A stretch of 64,000 bases of DNA from Mycolicibacterium diernhoferi (lineage in GTDB: Bacteria > Actinomycetota > Actinomycetes > Mycobacteriales > Mycobacteriaceae), in the NCBI RefSeq assembly GCF_019456655.1, contig NZ_CP080332.1:1612001-1676000 (forward strand). Direction: 5' to 3'. The notes below the pieces were generated by a model. The model searched no databases. It had not been told where the DNA came from and worked only from the letters and a program-made list of their open reading frames with translations. Position numbers and translations under genes: made by a program. This document shows positions 55,757 to 64,000 of this stretch, one piece after another. Every line of letters begins with the position of its first letter. The first letter of the stretch is position 1.

Positions 55757-56751
55757 AGCGAGATGCCCGCCAGGTGCAGGCCGGCCCGGACCATCTCGGC
55801 GGTGGTGGCCGGATCGGTCATCAGCAGTGGGGCGGCCCGGACGTCGAGGCCCTCGATCGCGGCGGTGTCGCCCTCGTCGATCAGCCAGCCGTCCAGGATG
55901 CCCACGCCGCTGCGGGCGCCGAAGTGCCTACCGACCGCCTCGGAGGACGATTGCACCCCGATCACCGAGAGGCATTCGTCGGCCATGCCGCGCAACGGCT
56001 TGCCGGCGACGATGGGGGAGTAGCCGATCACCGGGGCGGCGGTGGAGCGCAGCGCGCCGCGGATACCGCCGACGGCGAGGATGGAGCCGATGCTGACCAC
56101 CGGGTTGGACGGGGCGATCAAGACGATGTCCGCGTCGGCGATGGCCTCGGTCACGCCGGGTGCGGCGGTGGCCTTGTCCGAGCCGATGAAGGCGAAGCTG
56201 TGGGTGGGAATCTTCGCGCGGTAGCGCACCCACCATTCCTGGAAGTGGATGGCCTTGCGTTCCCCGTCCGGGTCGGTGACCACCACGTGGGTCTCGCTGC
56301 GCTCGTCGCTGGCCGGCAGCAGGCGTGCCCCCGGCGCCCAACGGGAGCACAACGCCTCGGTGACGGCCGACAGTGGGTAGCCGGCCCGCAGCATCTGGGT
56401 GCGCACCAGATGGGTGGCCAGATCACGGTCGCCGAGCCCGAACCAGTCGGGCTGCACTCCGTAGGCGGCCAGTTCCTCCTTGGCATGCCACGTTTCGTCA
56501 CGGTGGCCCCAGCCACGGTCCGGATCGATGCCGCCGCCCAAGGTGTACATGCAGGTATCGAGGTCGGGGCAGATCCGGACGCCGAACATCCAGGCGTCGT
56601 CGCCCACGTTGACCACGGCGGTCAGTTCGTGTTGAGTGGGCCCCTCGGGATCGGCGGACGGGTCGGCAAACTGCCCCAGTTGCAGCAGATGCTGGACGCC
56701 GAGCAGGAATCGGGCGCCGCCCACGCCGCCGGCCAGAACTGTCACCTTCAC
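55753..56751 (-). CDS. fbiA: 2-phospho-L-lactate/phosphoenolpyruvate transferase FbiA
   Basis: A 332-residue CofD/FbiA enzyme transferring a phosphoenolpyruvate- or phospholactate-derived moiety from the GDP/GTP-activated donor to Fo, giving (dehydro-)F420-0. [40 protein letters not shown] and [20 protein letters not shown] are family signatures. Start GTG 56751. It is the first gene of fbiA-fbiB-nudix and divergent from whiB2. Confidence 0.93.
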   Translation of the reverse strand: MKVTVLAGGVGGARFLLGVQHLLQLGQFADPSADPEGPTQHELTAVVNVGDDAWMFGVRICPDLDTCMYTLGGGIDPDRGWGHRDETWHAKEELAAYGVQPDWFGLGDRDLATHLVRTQMLRAGYPLSAVTEALCSRWAPGARLLPASDERSETHVVVTDPDGERKAIHFQEWWVRYRAKIPTHSFAFIGSDKATAAPGVTEAIADADIVLIAPSNPVVSIGSILAVGGIRGALRSTAAPVIGYSPIVAGKPLRGMADECLSVIGVQSSSEAVGRHFGARSGVGILDGWLIDEGDTAAIEGLDVRAAPLLMTDPATTAEMVRAGLHLAGISL

Positions 56752-57118
56752 GCCCTCAGACCCTAGGCCAGCCGGCTCGGTGAGGTGTTCCCCACCCGGG
56801 TGTGGCGAACACGCCGGAGCAAGGACACGCCGGATCTACGTCACGAGATGGTATGAAAAACGGCCCTTTAGCTTGACCGTGGCAGCTAACACGTGTCTAA
56901 TCACATCAGTGTCATTTCGTGGTTCGCCCGCCGGTTTCGGTGCCGCAGACCGGGATTCGATCATCTGTTCGAATCCGGATGGCCTGACATCACAATAGTG
57001 ATAGCTGGGGTGGTGCCGAGGGCTTTTTCAGATCCGCAATTGCTGGATCTGACAAGATCTTTCGGCAGGGGCCCCAAACGGCAACAACGGGAAAACCAAT
57101 CAGGTGAGGAGGCGGAAC
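56752..57118 (+). promoter_or_regulatory. whiB2 promoter and long structured leader
   Basis: About 367 bases between fbiA and whiB2. TTGACC (56873-56878), a 17-base spacer and TCTAAT (56896-56901) make a good SigA-type promoter, giving a leader of about 210 bases. Inside it are the inverted repeat GGATTCGA-N8-TCGAATCC (56953-56976), which contains a TCGATC-ATCT-GTTCGA box close to the mycobacterial LexA consensus. ATCAC-AATA-GTGAT (56989-57002) and a GATCT-GACA-AGATC repeat near 57046 follow. GAGGAGGCGG before ATG 57119 is the ribosome binding site. A frame from GTG 56893 through the leader is not credible as a gene. Confidence 0.6.
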
Positions 57119-57526
57119 ATGTCTTTTGAGCAGGTCGATTTCGACCGCGCGCTCCGGTTCGAAGACCGGATGCTCGGTTCAGTGGACAGCGCACCGCACA
57201 CCACTACCGGCCCGACGACAAGCGATGCGGTCACGCGCCCGCAATTGAGCTTGGTACCCGAACGTATCGAACTGGCACTGGATCCGATCGACGGTTCGTT
57301 CGACGAGGATGACCAGTGGCAGGAACGCGGTCTGTGCGCTCAGACCGACCCCGAGGCCTTCTTCCCGGAGAAGGGCGGCTCGACCCGGGAAGCCAAGCGC
57401 ATCTGTCAGGGTTGCGAGGTCCGCGACCGGTGCCTGGAGTACGCACTGGCCAACGACGAGCGGTTCGGTATCTGGGGCGGCCTGTCCGAGCGTGAGCGCC
57501 GCCGCCTCAAGCGCGGCATCATCTGA
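57119..57526 (+). CDS. whiB2: WhiB-family iron-sulfur transcription factor WhiB2
   Basis: A 135-residue Wbl protein from ATG 57119. The four cluster cysteines are in GLCAQTDP, ICQGCEV and RCLEYA (C-x(n)-CxxC-x(5)-C). FGIWGGLSERERRRLKRG is the G-I/V-W-G-G turn and basic tail. A variable N-terminal extension of about 70 residues precedes the domain. WhiB2 (WhmD in M. smegmatis) binds [4Fe-4S] and is essential for septation and cell division. GTG 57104 is an alternative start, but the ribosome binding site favours the ATG. Confidence 0.93.
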   Translation: MSFEQVDFDRALRFEDRMLGSVDSAPHTTTGPTTSDAVTRPQLSLVPERIELALDPIDGSFDEDDQWQERGLCAQTDPEAFFPEKGGSTREAKRICQGCEVRDRCLEYALANDERFGIWGGLSERERRRLKRGII

Positions 57527-57541
57527 CCGGCTCCGGCCGCG

Positions 57542-58006
57542 TTATCCGTCGTCGAGCGACGGATCGATGACCGACGGCTCGACGCCCAGATAAGTGGCCA
57601 CCTGGGCCACCAGTACCTCATGCAACAAATCCGCGAGTTCATCGGTGTCCTTGGCGCGCCGTTCGATCGGCTTGCGGAACAGCACAATTCGCGCCCGCGT
57701 GGGATTTCCGCGGACATCGACCCCGGCCGGGATCAGGCGGGCCAGCGCGATCGGGCCGTCCGCGACGACCTCCGGCGGCCACTGCACACTGTCGGGATCC
57801 TTGGGGGAGATGCGCGGAATCTCGTCGACCGCCACATCCAGATTGGACACCCGCTGATGCCATCGGCGTTCGATCGGCTCGTAGGCCTCCAGCACCGCCA
57901 TGTCGAATTTCTCGCTTCGGCTGCGCCAGCCGGGAACCGTCGGCGGCAACAGCGACCCCCGCATTCCACGTCCGCGTCGGGAGCCCCGATGGCTGCGCTG
58001 CACCAC
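57542..58006 (-). CDS. Metallopeptidase-like (zincin fold) protein with altered HExxH motif (Rv3259 homolog)
   Basis: A 154-residue protein from GTG 58006. The family (minimal zincin, DUF1025-like) normally has HExxH; here the motif reads LLHEVLVAQVATYLG, with Gln where the second His belongs. The rest of the domain (YEPIERRWHQRVSNLDVAV, IVLFRKPIERRAKDTDELAD) matches well. If the M. tuberculosis orthologue shares the change, this is an inherited non-catalytic subgroup. It is divergent from the DUF3499 gene and convergent with whiB2. Confidence 0.78.
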   Translation of the reverse strand: MVQRSHRGSRRGRGMRGSLLPPTVPGWRSRSEKFDMAVLEAYEPIERRWHQRVSNLDVAVDEIPRISPKDPDSVQWPPEVVADGPIALARLIPAGVDVRGNPTRARIVLFRKPIERRAKDTDELADLLHEVLVAQVATYLGVEPSVIDPSLDDG

Positions 58007-58094
58007 AGGACAGATGGTAACGGTTGGAGATCGGCCACCGGATCACGCGCGTGTCCGGGAGCCCGACGCGTCGCCGCACGATAATCTTCCCTGC

Positions 58095-58535
58095 GTGAAC
58101 GTTCCCCGTCGCTGCTGCAGGCCAGGGTGCCCGCACTACGCCGTGGCGACGCTGACCTTCGTCTATTCGGACTCGACAGCCGTCGTCGGACCGCTTGCCA
58201 CGGTGTCCGAGCCGCATTCCTGGGATCTGTGTGTCGTGCACGCCGGTCGGATCACCGCGCCGCGCGGCTGGGAATTGGTCCGCCACGCCGGTCCGCTGCC
58301 GACGCATCCCGACGAGGACGACCTGGTGGCGCTCGCCGACGCGGTCCGTGAGGGCCGCGACGGATCGCAGTCGATGGTGAACGGCGGGACCGGCGTGACC
58401 GCCGGATTCTCCGACCCGGCCACCGGCGCGTCCGGCGGATCGCTGATGGCGCCCCCGGTCCGTCGTCCCGAACCCAACGGTCGACGTCGCGGTCACCTGC
58501 GGGTGTTGCCGGATCCCGAACCCGGTTCCGAATAG
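58095..58535 (+). CDS. DUF3499 family protein (Rv3258c homolog)
   Basis: A 146-residue protein from GTG 58095. The N-terminal CCRPGCPHYAVATLTFVYSD and the later LCVVHAGRITAPRGWELVRH have Cys/His residues that could bind a metal. The C-terminal third is disordered (Gly/Pro/Arg-rich). DUF3499 is conserved across actinobacteria and has no known function. GATAAT (58080-58085) ends 9 bases before the GTG, suggesting a leaderless mRNA. It lies upstream of the phosphomannomutase gene, as in M. tuberculosis. Confidence 0.85.
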   Translation: MNVPRRCCRPGCPHYAVATLTFVYSDSTAVVGPLATVSEPHSWDLCVVHAGRITAPRGWELVRHAGPLPTHPDEDDLVALADAVREGRDGSQSMVNGGTGVTAGFSDPATGASGGSLMAPPVRRPEPNGRRRGHLRVLPDPEPGSE

Positions 58536-58691
58536 CCCTTCCGGGTCGTCATCGTGCGGCCGTGGCCGTGCGCTCCTTGTCCGGTTCCCGACATAGGTCA
58601 CGGGACCTCCGACGGTCATCGTGCCGAGACACTAGGCTGAGTGGCCAGAGCAGTCCCGAATTCCCCGTACACACAGAGAGCGAGGAGAGCC

Positions 58692-60101
58692 ATGTCTCGG
58701 CCCGCTGAGGCTGTCCACGCTGTCATCAAGGCATACGACGTGCGGGGCCTGGTCGGAGACCAGATCGACGAGGCCTTTGTCCGCGACGTCGGCGGCGCCT
58801 TCGGCCGCCTGGTCCGCGACGAGCAGCGGCCCGCCGGCACCGACCCGGTGACCCGGGTGGTGATCGGGCACGACATGCGCGCGAGCTCGCCGACCCTGTC
58901 GGACGCCTTCGCCGAGGGCGTCGTGGCCCAGGGGCTGGACGTGGTGCGGATCGGGCTCGCCTCGACCGACCAGTTGTACTTCGCCTCGGGGATGCTGAAC
59001 TGCCCGGGCGCCATGTTCACCGCCAGCCACAACCCGGCCGCCTACAACGGCATCAAACTGTGCCGCGCCGCCGCCTTGCCGGTCGGGCGCGAAACGGGTC
59101 TGGCAGTGGTCGCGCAAGAGGTCATCGACGGGGTGCCGGAGTACGGAGGCACGAGCGGAACCATTCAAGACCGCGACGTGCTCGCCGAGTACGGCGAGTA
59201 CCTGCGGTCCCTGGTGGACCTGGCGCAGCTGCGCCCGCTGCGGGTGGCCGTGGACGCCGGCAACGGGATGGGCGGGCACACCACCCCCGCCGTGCTGGGT
59301 GCGATCCCCGGAATCACGGTGCTGCCACTGTATTTCGAATTGGACGGCACCTTCCCCAACCACGAGGCCAACCCGCTGGACCCGGCCAACCTGGTCGACC
59401 TGCAGGCCCATGTGGTGGCGACCGGGGCGGATATCGGCCTGGCCTTCGACGGTGACGCCGACCGGTGTTTCGTGGTCGACGAGTTGGGCGTGCCGGTGTC
59501 GCCGTCGGCGGTGACCGCATTGGTGGCCGCCCGCGAACTCGGCCGCGAGATCGGCGGCACGGTGATCCACAATTTGATCACCTCGCGGGCGGTGCCCGAA
59601 CTGATCACCGAGCGCGGGGGCACCGCGGTGCGCTCACGGGTCGGCCACTCCTACATCAAGGGGCTGATGGCCGAGACCGGGGCGATCTTCGGTGGTGAGC
59701 ACTCCGCGCACTATTACTTCCGCGATTTCTGGGGTGCGGACTCGGGCATGCTGGCCGCGCTGCACGTGCTGGCCGCGCTCGGCGAACAGCAGCGCCCGCT
59801 GTCCGACCTGATGGCCGACTACCAGCGCTACGAGGCGTCCGGCGAGATCAATTTCACCGTCGCCGACGCCCCGGCCTGCGTGGATGCGGTGCTCACCACG
59901 CTCAGCAGCCGCATCCAGTCCCTGGACCATCTCGATGGCGTGACCGTCGACCTCGGCGACGGCCGCTGGTTCAACCTGCGGACCTCCAACACCGAACCGC
60001 TGCTGCGGCTCAACGTCGAGGCCCGCACCACCGAAGAGGTCGACGAGGTGGTGGAGCAGGTGGCGAATCTGATCGCCGCGCGTAACGAGCCCGCGCCATG
60101 A
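58692..60101 (+). CDS. pmmA: Phosphomannomutase/phosphoglucomutase (Rv3257c homolog)
   Basis: A 469-residue alpha-D-phosphohexomutase from ATG 58692 behind GAGGAGA. The phosphoserine loop is TASHNPAAYNGIK, the Mg site FDGDADRCFVVDE, the sugar-binding loop GGEHSAHYYFRDFWGADSG, and the phosphate-binding loop RTSNTEPLLRLNVEA. It interconverts mannose-6-phosphate and mannose-1-phosphate for GDP-mannose supply. It overlaps the next gene by 4 bases. Confidence 0.92.
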   Translation: MSRPAEAVHAVIKAYDVRGLVGDQIDEAFVRDVGGAFGRLVRDEQRPAGTDPVTRVVIGHDMRASSPTLSDAFAEGVVAQGLDVVRIGLASTDQLYFASGMLNCPGAMFTASHNPAAYNGIKLCRAAALPVGRETGLAVVAQEVIDGVPEYGGTSGTIQDRDVLAEYGEYLRSLVDLAQLRPLRVAVDAGNGMGGHTTPAVLGAIPGITVLPLYFELDGTFPNHEANPLDPANLVDLQAHVVATGADIGLAFDGDADRCFVVDELGVPVSPSAVTALVAARELGREIGGTVIHNLITSRAVPELITERGGTAVRSRVGHSYIKGLMAETGAIFGGEHSAHYYFRDFWGADSGMLAALHVLAALGEQQRPLSDLMADYQRYEASGEINFTVADAPACVDAVLTTLSSRIQSLDHLDGVTVDLGDGRWFNLRTSNTEPLLRLNVEARTTEEVDEVVEQVANLIAARNEPAP

Positions 60102-61168
60102 CCTCCCGGGCCGCCATCATCGACCTCGACGACGTCGAGGGGCTGTTGGCTGCCGACCGGGATGGTTTGTTGCGGGCGGCGGCGATGTCCGGCGCGCAGG
60201 TGCGTGCCACCGCGGCGGCCGTCGACGAGGGGGCGCTGGATCCGCTGCGCGCCGACGTCCCGCCCCGCACCCTGATCTGGGTCGCCGACGGCGGGCCCGC
60301 CCGCGCGGCCGGCTCCCTGTTGGCGGCGGTGCTCGGCCCGGCCAGTGCGGTCCCGATCGTGGTGGCCGCCGAACTGCCGCCGTGGACCGGGGCGCTGGAT
60401 GTCGTGGTGGTGGCCGGCGCCGACGCGGGGAACCCGGTGCTGGTCTCGGCCGCGGCGACCGGTGTGCGCCGCGGGGCGCGTGTCGTCGTGGCCGCGCCGC
60501 ACGAGGGGCCGCTGCGCGAGGTGACGGCCGGCCGGGCCGCCGTGCTGGCGCCGCGGCTGCCGGTGCCCGAGGAGTTCGGCCTGACCCGCTACCTGGCGGC
60601 CGGGGTCGCCATACTGGCCGTCGTCGACGCCGGTGTCCGGGTGGACATCGCCGCGCTGGCCGACGGATTGGACGCCGAGGCCCTGCGTAACAGTGCCTCC
60701 CGGGACCTGTTCACCAACCCGGCCAAGAGCCTGGCCGATCGGCTGTCCGGGCGGGAGGTGGTGCTGGCCGGGGACAACGACGCGACGCTGGCGCTGGCAC
60801 AGCACAGCGCCGCGGTGCTGCTGCGGGTCGCCCGTCAGGTCGTGGCCGCGGTCGGGCTCTCCGATGCGCTGGCGGCGCTGGGCCGGACGGATGCCGCACC
60901 GGTCGATTACGAGGCCGCGCTGTTCCACGACGAGGAACTCGACGGACCGCTGCCGGCCCGCACCCGGACCGTGGTGCTGACCTCTGATGAACAACGGCCG
61001 GCGGTGGTCACCCGTACCGAGGGATTCGCCGACCTCGATGTGGTCAGCGCCGACGATGTGCCCGATCTTGCGACCACGATCAGCGGCGTCCGCCCCGAGC
61101 AGCAGTTGGCGACGGTGGCGGTGCGGTTGGAGATGACCGCCGTGTACCTACGACTGGTGCGAGGTTGA
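60098..61168 (+). CDS. SIS-domain-related protein of the mannose operon (TobH-like, Rv3256c homolog)
   Basis: A 356-residue protein from ATG 60098. It resembles bifunctional phosphoglucose/phosphomannose isomerase SIS domains in overall layout (LIWVADGGPARAAGSLLAAV; DVVVVAGADAGNPVLVSAAA), but the classical catalytic signature is unclear. In actinobacteria it always sits between pmm and manA as I recall it. A role in mannose-phosphate metabolism or its regulation is inferred. manA follows after 4 bases. Confidence 0.8.
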   Translation: MTSRAAIIDLDDVEGLLAADRDGLLRAAAMSGAQVRATAAAVDEGALDPLRADVPPRTLIWVADGGPARAAGSLLAAVLGPASAVPIVVAAELPPWTGALDVVVVAGADAGNPVLVSAAATGVRRGARVVVAAPHEGPLREVTAGRAAVLAPRLPVPEEFGLTRYLAAGVAILAVVDAGVRVDIAALADGLDAEALRNSASRDLFTNPAKSLADRLSGREVVLAGDNDATLALAQHSAAVLLRVARQVVAAVGLSDALAALGRTDAAPVDYEAALFHDEELDGPLPARTRTVVLTSDEQRPAVVTRTEGFADLDVVSADDVPDLATTISGVRPEQQLATVAVRLEMTAVYLRLVRG

Positions 61169-61172
61169 GAGC

Positions 61173-62399
61173 GTGAACCTGCTCCGTGGAGCCATCCGCA
61201 AATATGCTTGGGGGTCGCGTACCGCGATTGCCGAGTTCACCGGAAGACCAAGTCCGACACAGCATCCCGAGGCGGAGCTGTGGCTCGGCGCACATCCGGG
61301 AGATTCGGCGCGCTGTGAGACCGACGAAGGCGAACAGTCGCTGCTGCAGATGATCACCGACGACCCGGCCGGGCAGTTGGGCGCCGCGTCGCGGGACCGG
61401 TTCGGTGACGCGCTGCCGTTCCTGGCCAAGGTGCTCGCCGCCGACGAGCCGCTGTCGCTGCAGGCGCACCCGAGCAGTCAGCAGGCGGTACACGGTTTCG
61501 AGCGCGAGGAGCATCTGGGCATCCCGGTGAGCGCGCCGACCCGCAACTACCGCGATGCCAGTCACAAGCCGGAACTCCTCGTGGCGCTGGGGCAGTTCGA
61601 GGCGCTGGCCGGTTTCCGGCCGGCCGCGCGCAGCGTGGAGTTCATGCGGGCGCTGTCGGTGGCCGACCTGGACCCGTTCATCACGCTGCTCAAGGGGCAG
61701 TCCGACGCCGACGGGTTGCGGGCGCTGTTCACCACCTGGATCACGTTCCCGCAGCCCGACCTCGATGTGCTGGTGCCCTCGGTGCTCGACGGCGCGATCA
61801 ACTACATCCGGTCGGGGGAAACGGTTTTCCAGGCCGAGGCCAAGACGATCCTGGAGCTCGGGGAGCGCTATCCCGGTGACGCCGGGGTGCTGGCGGCGAT
61901 GCTGCTGAACCGGATCACCTTGGCGCCCGGGGAGGGCATCTATCTGCCCGCCGGGAACCTGCACGCCTATCTGCACGGCGTGGGCTTCGAGGTGATGGCC
62001 AACTCCGACAACGTGTTACGCGGCGGTCTGACACCCAAGCACGTCGACGTGCCGGAGTTGTTGCGGGTGCTCGACTTCACCCCGACCGATGATGCGCCGA
62101 TCGTGGCGCGCTCGACTCGCGGCGGTCTGGAACTGGTCTATGACACCCCGGCCCCGGAGTTCGCGGTGTCGCTGCTGCAGGTCACCGACGAGCACGTGGG
62201 CCGCGAGATCGATGCGCCCGCCGAGCACGCCGGCCCGCAGGTGCTGCTGTGCATCGAGGGTGTCGTGAAGGTGCAGTCGACGTCCGGTGCGGTGTCGCTG
62301 GCCCGCGGTGACGCCGCCTGGGTGTCCGCCGGCGACGGCCCGGTGCGGCTGCTGGCCGACGAACCGGCCCGGATGTTCCGGGTGACCGTCGGGCTCTGA
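61173..62399 (+). CDS. manA: Mannose-6-phosphate isomerase, class I
   Basis: A 408-residue cupin-fold zinc enzyme from GTG 61173. LRGAIRKYAWGSRTAIAEFT is the N-terminal family motif. KVLAADEPLSLQAHPSSQQA carries zinc ligands Gln and His, and YLPAGNLHAYLHGVGFEVMA the active-site region. It interconverts fructose-6-phosphate and mannose-6-phosphate and is the entry to GDP-mannose. It is the last gene of the DUF3499-pmmA-manA group and ends before a large hairpin. Confidence 0.92.
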   Translation: MNLLRGAIRKYAWGSRTAIAEFTGRPSPTQHPEAELWLGAHPGDSARCETDEGEQSLLQMITDDPAGQLGAASRDRFGDALPFLAKVLAADEPLSLQAHPSSQQAVHGFEREEHLGIPVSAPTRNYRDASHKPELLVALGQFEALAGFRPAARSVEFMRALSVADLDPFITLLKGQSDADGLRALFTTWITFPQPDLDVLVPSVLDGAINYIRSGETVFQAEAKTILELGERYPGDAGVLAAMLLNRITLAPGEGIYLPAGNLHAYLHGVGFEVMANSDNVLRGGLTPKHVDVPELLRVLDFTPTDDAPIVARSTRGGLELVYDTPAPEFAVSLLQVTDEHVGREIDAPAEHAGPQVLLCIEGVVKVQSTSGAVSLARGDAAWVSAGDGPVRLLADEPARMFRVTVGL

Positions 62400-62417
62400 G
62401 GCTCGCTGCCGCGCGCC

Positions 62418-62471
62418 GACGGTGCGCTGAGCTCTACTTTTCGCGTCTTTTCTCGCTCTGAGCGCACCGTC
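62418..62471. terminator. Inverted repeat between manA and alkB
   Basis: GACGGTGCGCT (62418-62428) and AGCGCACCGTC (62461-62471) are perfect 11-base arms around a T-rich 32-base loop. Position after manA suggests transcription termination. Confidence 0.55.
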
Positions 62472-62497
62472 GTGCCCAGCGTCGTTTACAAAACATC

Positions 62498-62536
62498 TAG
62501 TTTTGTCTAGACACGCGACAAACTACGTTCTATAGT
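62498..62536 (+). promoter_or_regulatory. alkB promoter overlapped by a palindromic operator
   Basis: TAGACA (62508-62513), a 17-base spacer and TATAGT (62531-62536) form a strong promoter. TAGTTTTGTC (62498-62507) and GACAAACTA (62517-62525) form an inverted repeat, one base unequal, that spans the -35. This is the layout expected for a TetR-type repressor of alkane hydroxylase genes; in related genomes such a regulator follows the rubredoxins, beyond this window's edge. Confidence 0.65.
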
Positions 62537-62574
62537 CAACCGCAGCAGTGATGGCACTCACAGGAGGTTGTCGG

Positions 62575-63804
62575 ATGACGACGCACATGGATGCGGACGC
62601 GAACGCGCCGGCCGTGCAATGGCGGGACCGCAAGCGATACCTGTGGTTGATGGGGCTGATCCCGCCGACCGCGCTGTTCGTGATCCTGCCGGTGGTCTGG
62701 GCGATGAACCAGTGGGGCTGGCAGACCGCCTCGCAGGTGCTGTTCTGGATCGGTCCGCTGCTGGTCTACGTGCTGCTGCCGATCCTGGACCGCAAGTTCG
62801 GCCCGGACGGCCAGAACCCGCCCGACGAGCTGATGGAACAGCTGGAGAACGACAGGTACTACCGCTACTGCACCTACCTGTACATCCCGTTCCAGTACGC
62901 CAGCGTCATCTTCGGCGCCTACGCCTTCACCGCGTCGGACCTGAGCTGGCTGGGGTATGACGGCGGGCTGAGCTGGCCGGCCAAGATCGGCCTGGCGCTC
63001 TCGGTCGGTGTGCTCGGCGGTGTCGGGATCAACACCGCCCACGAGATGGGGCACAAGAAGGACGAACTGGAGCGCTGGCTGTCCAAGATCACGCTGGCCC
63101 AGACCTGGTACGGGCACTTCTACATCGAGCACAACCGTGGCCACCACGTCCGCGTCGCCACCCCGGAGGACCCGGCGTCCTCGCGGTTCGGCGAGACCAT
63201 CTGGGAGTTCCTGCCACGCAGCGTGTGGGGCAGCCTGAAATCGTCGTGGGAGCTGGAGGCCAAGCGGCTGGAGCGGGCCGGCAAGCCCACCTGGCACTGG
63301 TCCAACGACGTACTCAACGCCTGGGCGATGTCGGTGGTGCTGTGGGGCGCGCTGATCGCCGTCTTCGGCCTCGGTGTCATCCCGTTCATGCTGATCTCGG
63401 CGATCTACGGCTTCGCGCTGCTGGAGACGGTGAACTACCTGGAGCACTACGGCCTGCTGCGGCAGAAGCTGGACAGCGGTCGGTACGAGCGGTGCGCCCC
63501 GGTGCACAGCTGGAACTCCGACCACATCGTCACCAACCTGTTCCTGTACCACCTGCAGCGGCACAGCGACCATCACGCCAACCCGACCCGCCGCTACCAG
63601 ACGCTGCGCAGCATCGAGGGCGCGCCGAACCTGCCGAGTGGCTACGCCTCGATGATCGGGCTGACCTACTTCCCGCCGCTGTGGCGCAAGGTGATGGATC
63701 ACCGGGTGCTGGCGCACTACAACGGCGACATCAGCCGGGTGAACATCCACCCGCGGGTGCGCGAGCGGGTGCTGGCCAAGTACGGAAGCGGTGAGGTGAA
63801 GTGA
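62575..63804 (+). CDS. alkB: Alkane 1-monooxygenase
   Basis: A 409-residue membrane di-iron hydroxylase from ATG 62575 behind AGGAGG. It has about six membrane helices. The histidine boxes are HEMGHKK (from His156), EHNRGHH (from about residue 185) and LQRHSDHH (His330 region), plus NYLEHYG. It oxidises medium to long n-alkanes to 1-alkanols using electrons from rubredoxin. The rubredoxin gene overlaps its stop (GTGA). Confidence 0.95.
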   Translation: MTTHMDADANAPAVQWRDRKRYLWLMGLIPPTALFVILPVVWAMNQWGWQTASQVLFWIGPLLVYVLLPILDRKFGPDGQNPPDELMEQLENDRYYRYCTYLYIPFQYASVIFGAYAFTASDLSWLGYDGGLSWPAKIGLALSVGVLGGVGINTAHEMGHKKDELERWLSKITLAQTWYGHFYIEHNRGHHVRVATPEDPASSRFGETIWEFLPRSVWGSLKSSWELEAKRLERAGKPTWHWSNDVLNAWAMSVVLWGALIAVFGLGVIPFMLISAIYGFALLETVNYLEHYGLLRQKLDSGRYERCAPVHSWNSDHIVTNLFLYHLQRHSDHHANPTRRYQTLRSIEGAPNLPSGYASMIGLTYFPPLWRKVMDHRVLAHYNGDISRVNIHPRVRERVLAKYGSGEVK

Positions 63805-64000
63805 GCGCCTACCGTTGCCCCGGCTGCGATTACGTCTACGACGAGGCGAAAGGCGCTCCGCGCGAGGGCTTTCCGGCCGGCACCGGCTGGGCCGAGGTGC
63901 CTGACGACTGGTGCTGCCCGGACTGCGCGGTCCGCGAGAAGGTCGACTTCGAACCCGCCGGGGCCGGCGAAGCGACGGGAATCGAGAAGGGGACGTCCCG
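63801..64000 (+). CDS. rubA: Rubredoxin (partial, runs off the right edge)
   Basis: From GTG 63801, overlapping the alkB stop, 66 codons are readable without a stop. The two iron-binding CxxC knuckles are YRCPGCDYVYDEAKG and WCCPDCAVREKVDF, with the conserved GWAEVPDDW between them. It carries electrons from rubredoxin reductase to AlkB. The C-terminal extension past the rubredoxin core continues outside the window. Confidence 0.93.
   Translation, partial: MSAYRCPGCDYVYDEAKGAPREGFPAGTGWAEVPDDWCCPDCAVREKVDFEPAGAGEATGIEKGTS

Noticed and set aside
56893..57129. 78-residue frame in the whiB2 leader
   Set aside because: Its GTG overlaps the predicted -10 and precedes the predicted transcription start; no ribosome binding site and no recognisable protein pattern.

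Overview
The window reads as a chromosomal segment of a GC-rich mycobacterium of the Mycolicibacterium/Mycobacterium type. Gene order follows the M. tuberculosis block Rv3293 (pcd) down to Rv3251c (rubA): pcd, Rv3292, lrpA, lat, usfY, rsbW, sigF, accA3, Rv3284, sseA, maf, accE5, accD5, birA, Rv3278c, gtrA, purK, purE, fadE25, Rv3268, lcp1, rmlD, wbbL, manB/manC, fbiB, fbiA, whiB2, Rv3259, Rv3258c, pmmA, Rv3256c, manA, alkB, rubA. That synteny was recognised from memory and not computed. Starts are mostly ATG or GTG, stop/start overlaps are common, and no transposase, tRNA, rRNA or CRISPR array was seen.

Region 1 (1-3174) is a lysine-catabolism cassette (pcd, a DUF1338/HglS-like 2-oxoadipate enzyme, lrpA, lat). 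Region 2 (3175-13934) is a general-stress neighbourhood. It has an Mrr-like nuclease, an ArsR/SRPBCC pair with a palindromic operator, a PAS-ANTAR protein, UsfY, CsbD, several tiny membrane proteins, an F420-dependent oxidoreductase, a DoxX/redox-enzyme pair, rsbW-sigF and a STAS protein. I see up to six GTTT-N15/16-GGGTA-like elements of SigF type here. They suggest that a SigF regulon is clustered around its own regulator. Region 3 (13938-22554) holds acyl-CoA carboxylase genes (accA3; accD5-accE5-maf), sulfurtransferase genes and a phosphatase-fold protein lacking the usual metal-ligand motif. accA3 and accD5 share an identical 12-base palindrome-like element just upstream of their starts.

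Region 4 (22956-40578) is the accessory highlight. A locus of about 18 kb sits between accD5 and birA, genes that are neighbours in M. tuberculosis. It encodes a complete-looking Wzx/Wzy-type exopolysaccharide pathway: a polyprenyl-phosphate glycosyltransferase, three GT4-like glycosyltransferases, a flippase, a polymerase/ligase-like membrane protein, two Wzz-like chain-length proteins (one fused to a BY-kinase-like domain with an altered Walker A motif), a hexapeptide acyltransferase and a membrane acyltransferase. Four paralogous secretory-lipase-fold proteins are interspersed, two of them predicted lipoproteins. Possible satellites lie outside it: a secreted glycoside-hydrolase-like gene plus a hexapeptide acyltransferase (44494-46223) and a second secreted glycoside-hydrolase-like gene (49877-50929).

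Region 5 (40568-64000) returns to core genes: biotin ligase, purine synthesis, fadE25, Lcp ligase, dTDP-rhamnose and GDP-mannose supply and the cell-wall linker rhamnosyltransferase, F420 biosynthesis, whiB2 with a long structured leader, and the alkane hydroxylase/rubredoxin start behind a strong promoter overlapped by a palindrome. Sugar-nucleotide genes here (rmlD, manA, manB/C, pmmA) could feed both the cell wall and the polysaccharide locus; this is inference.
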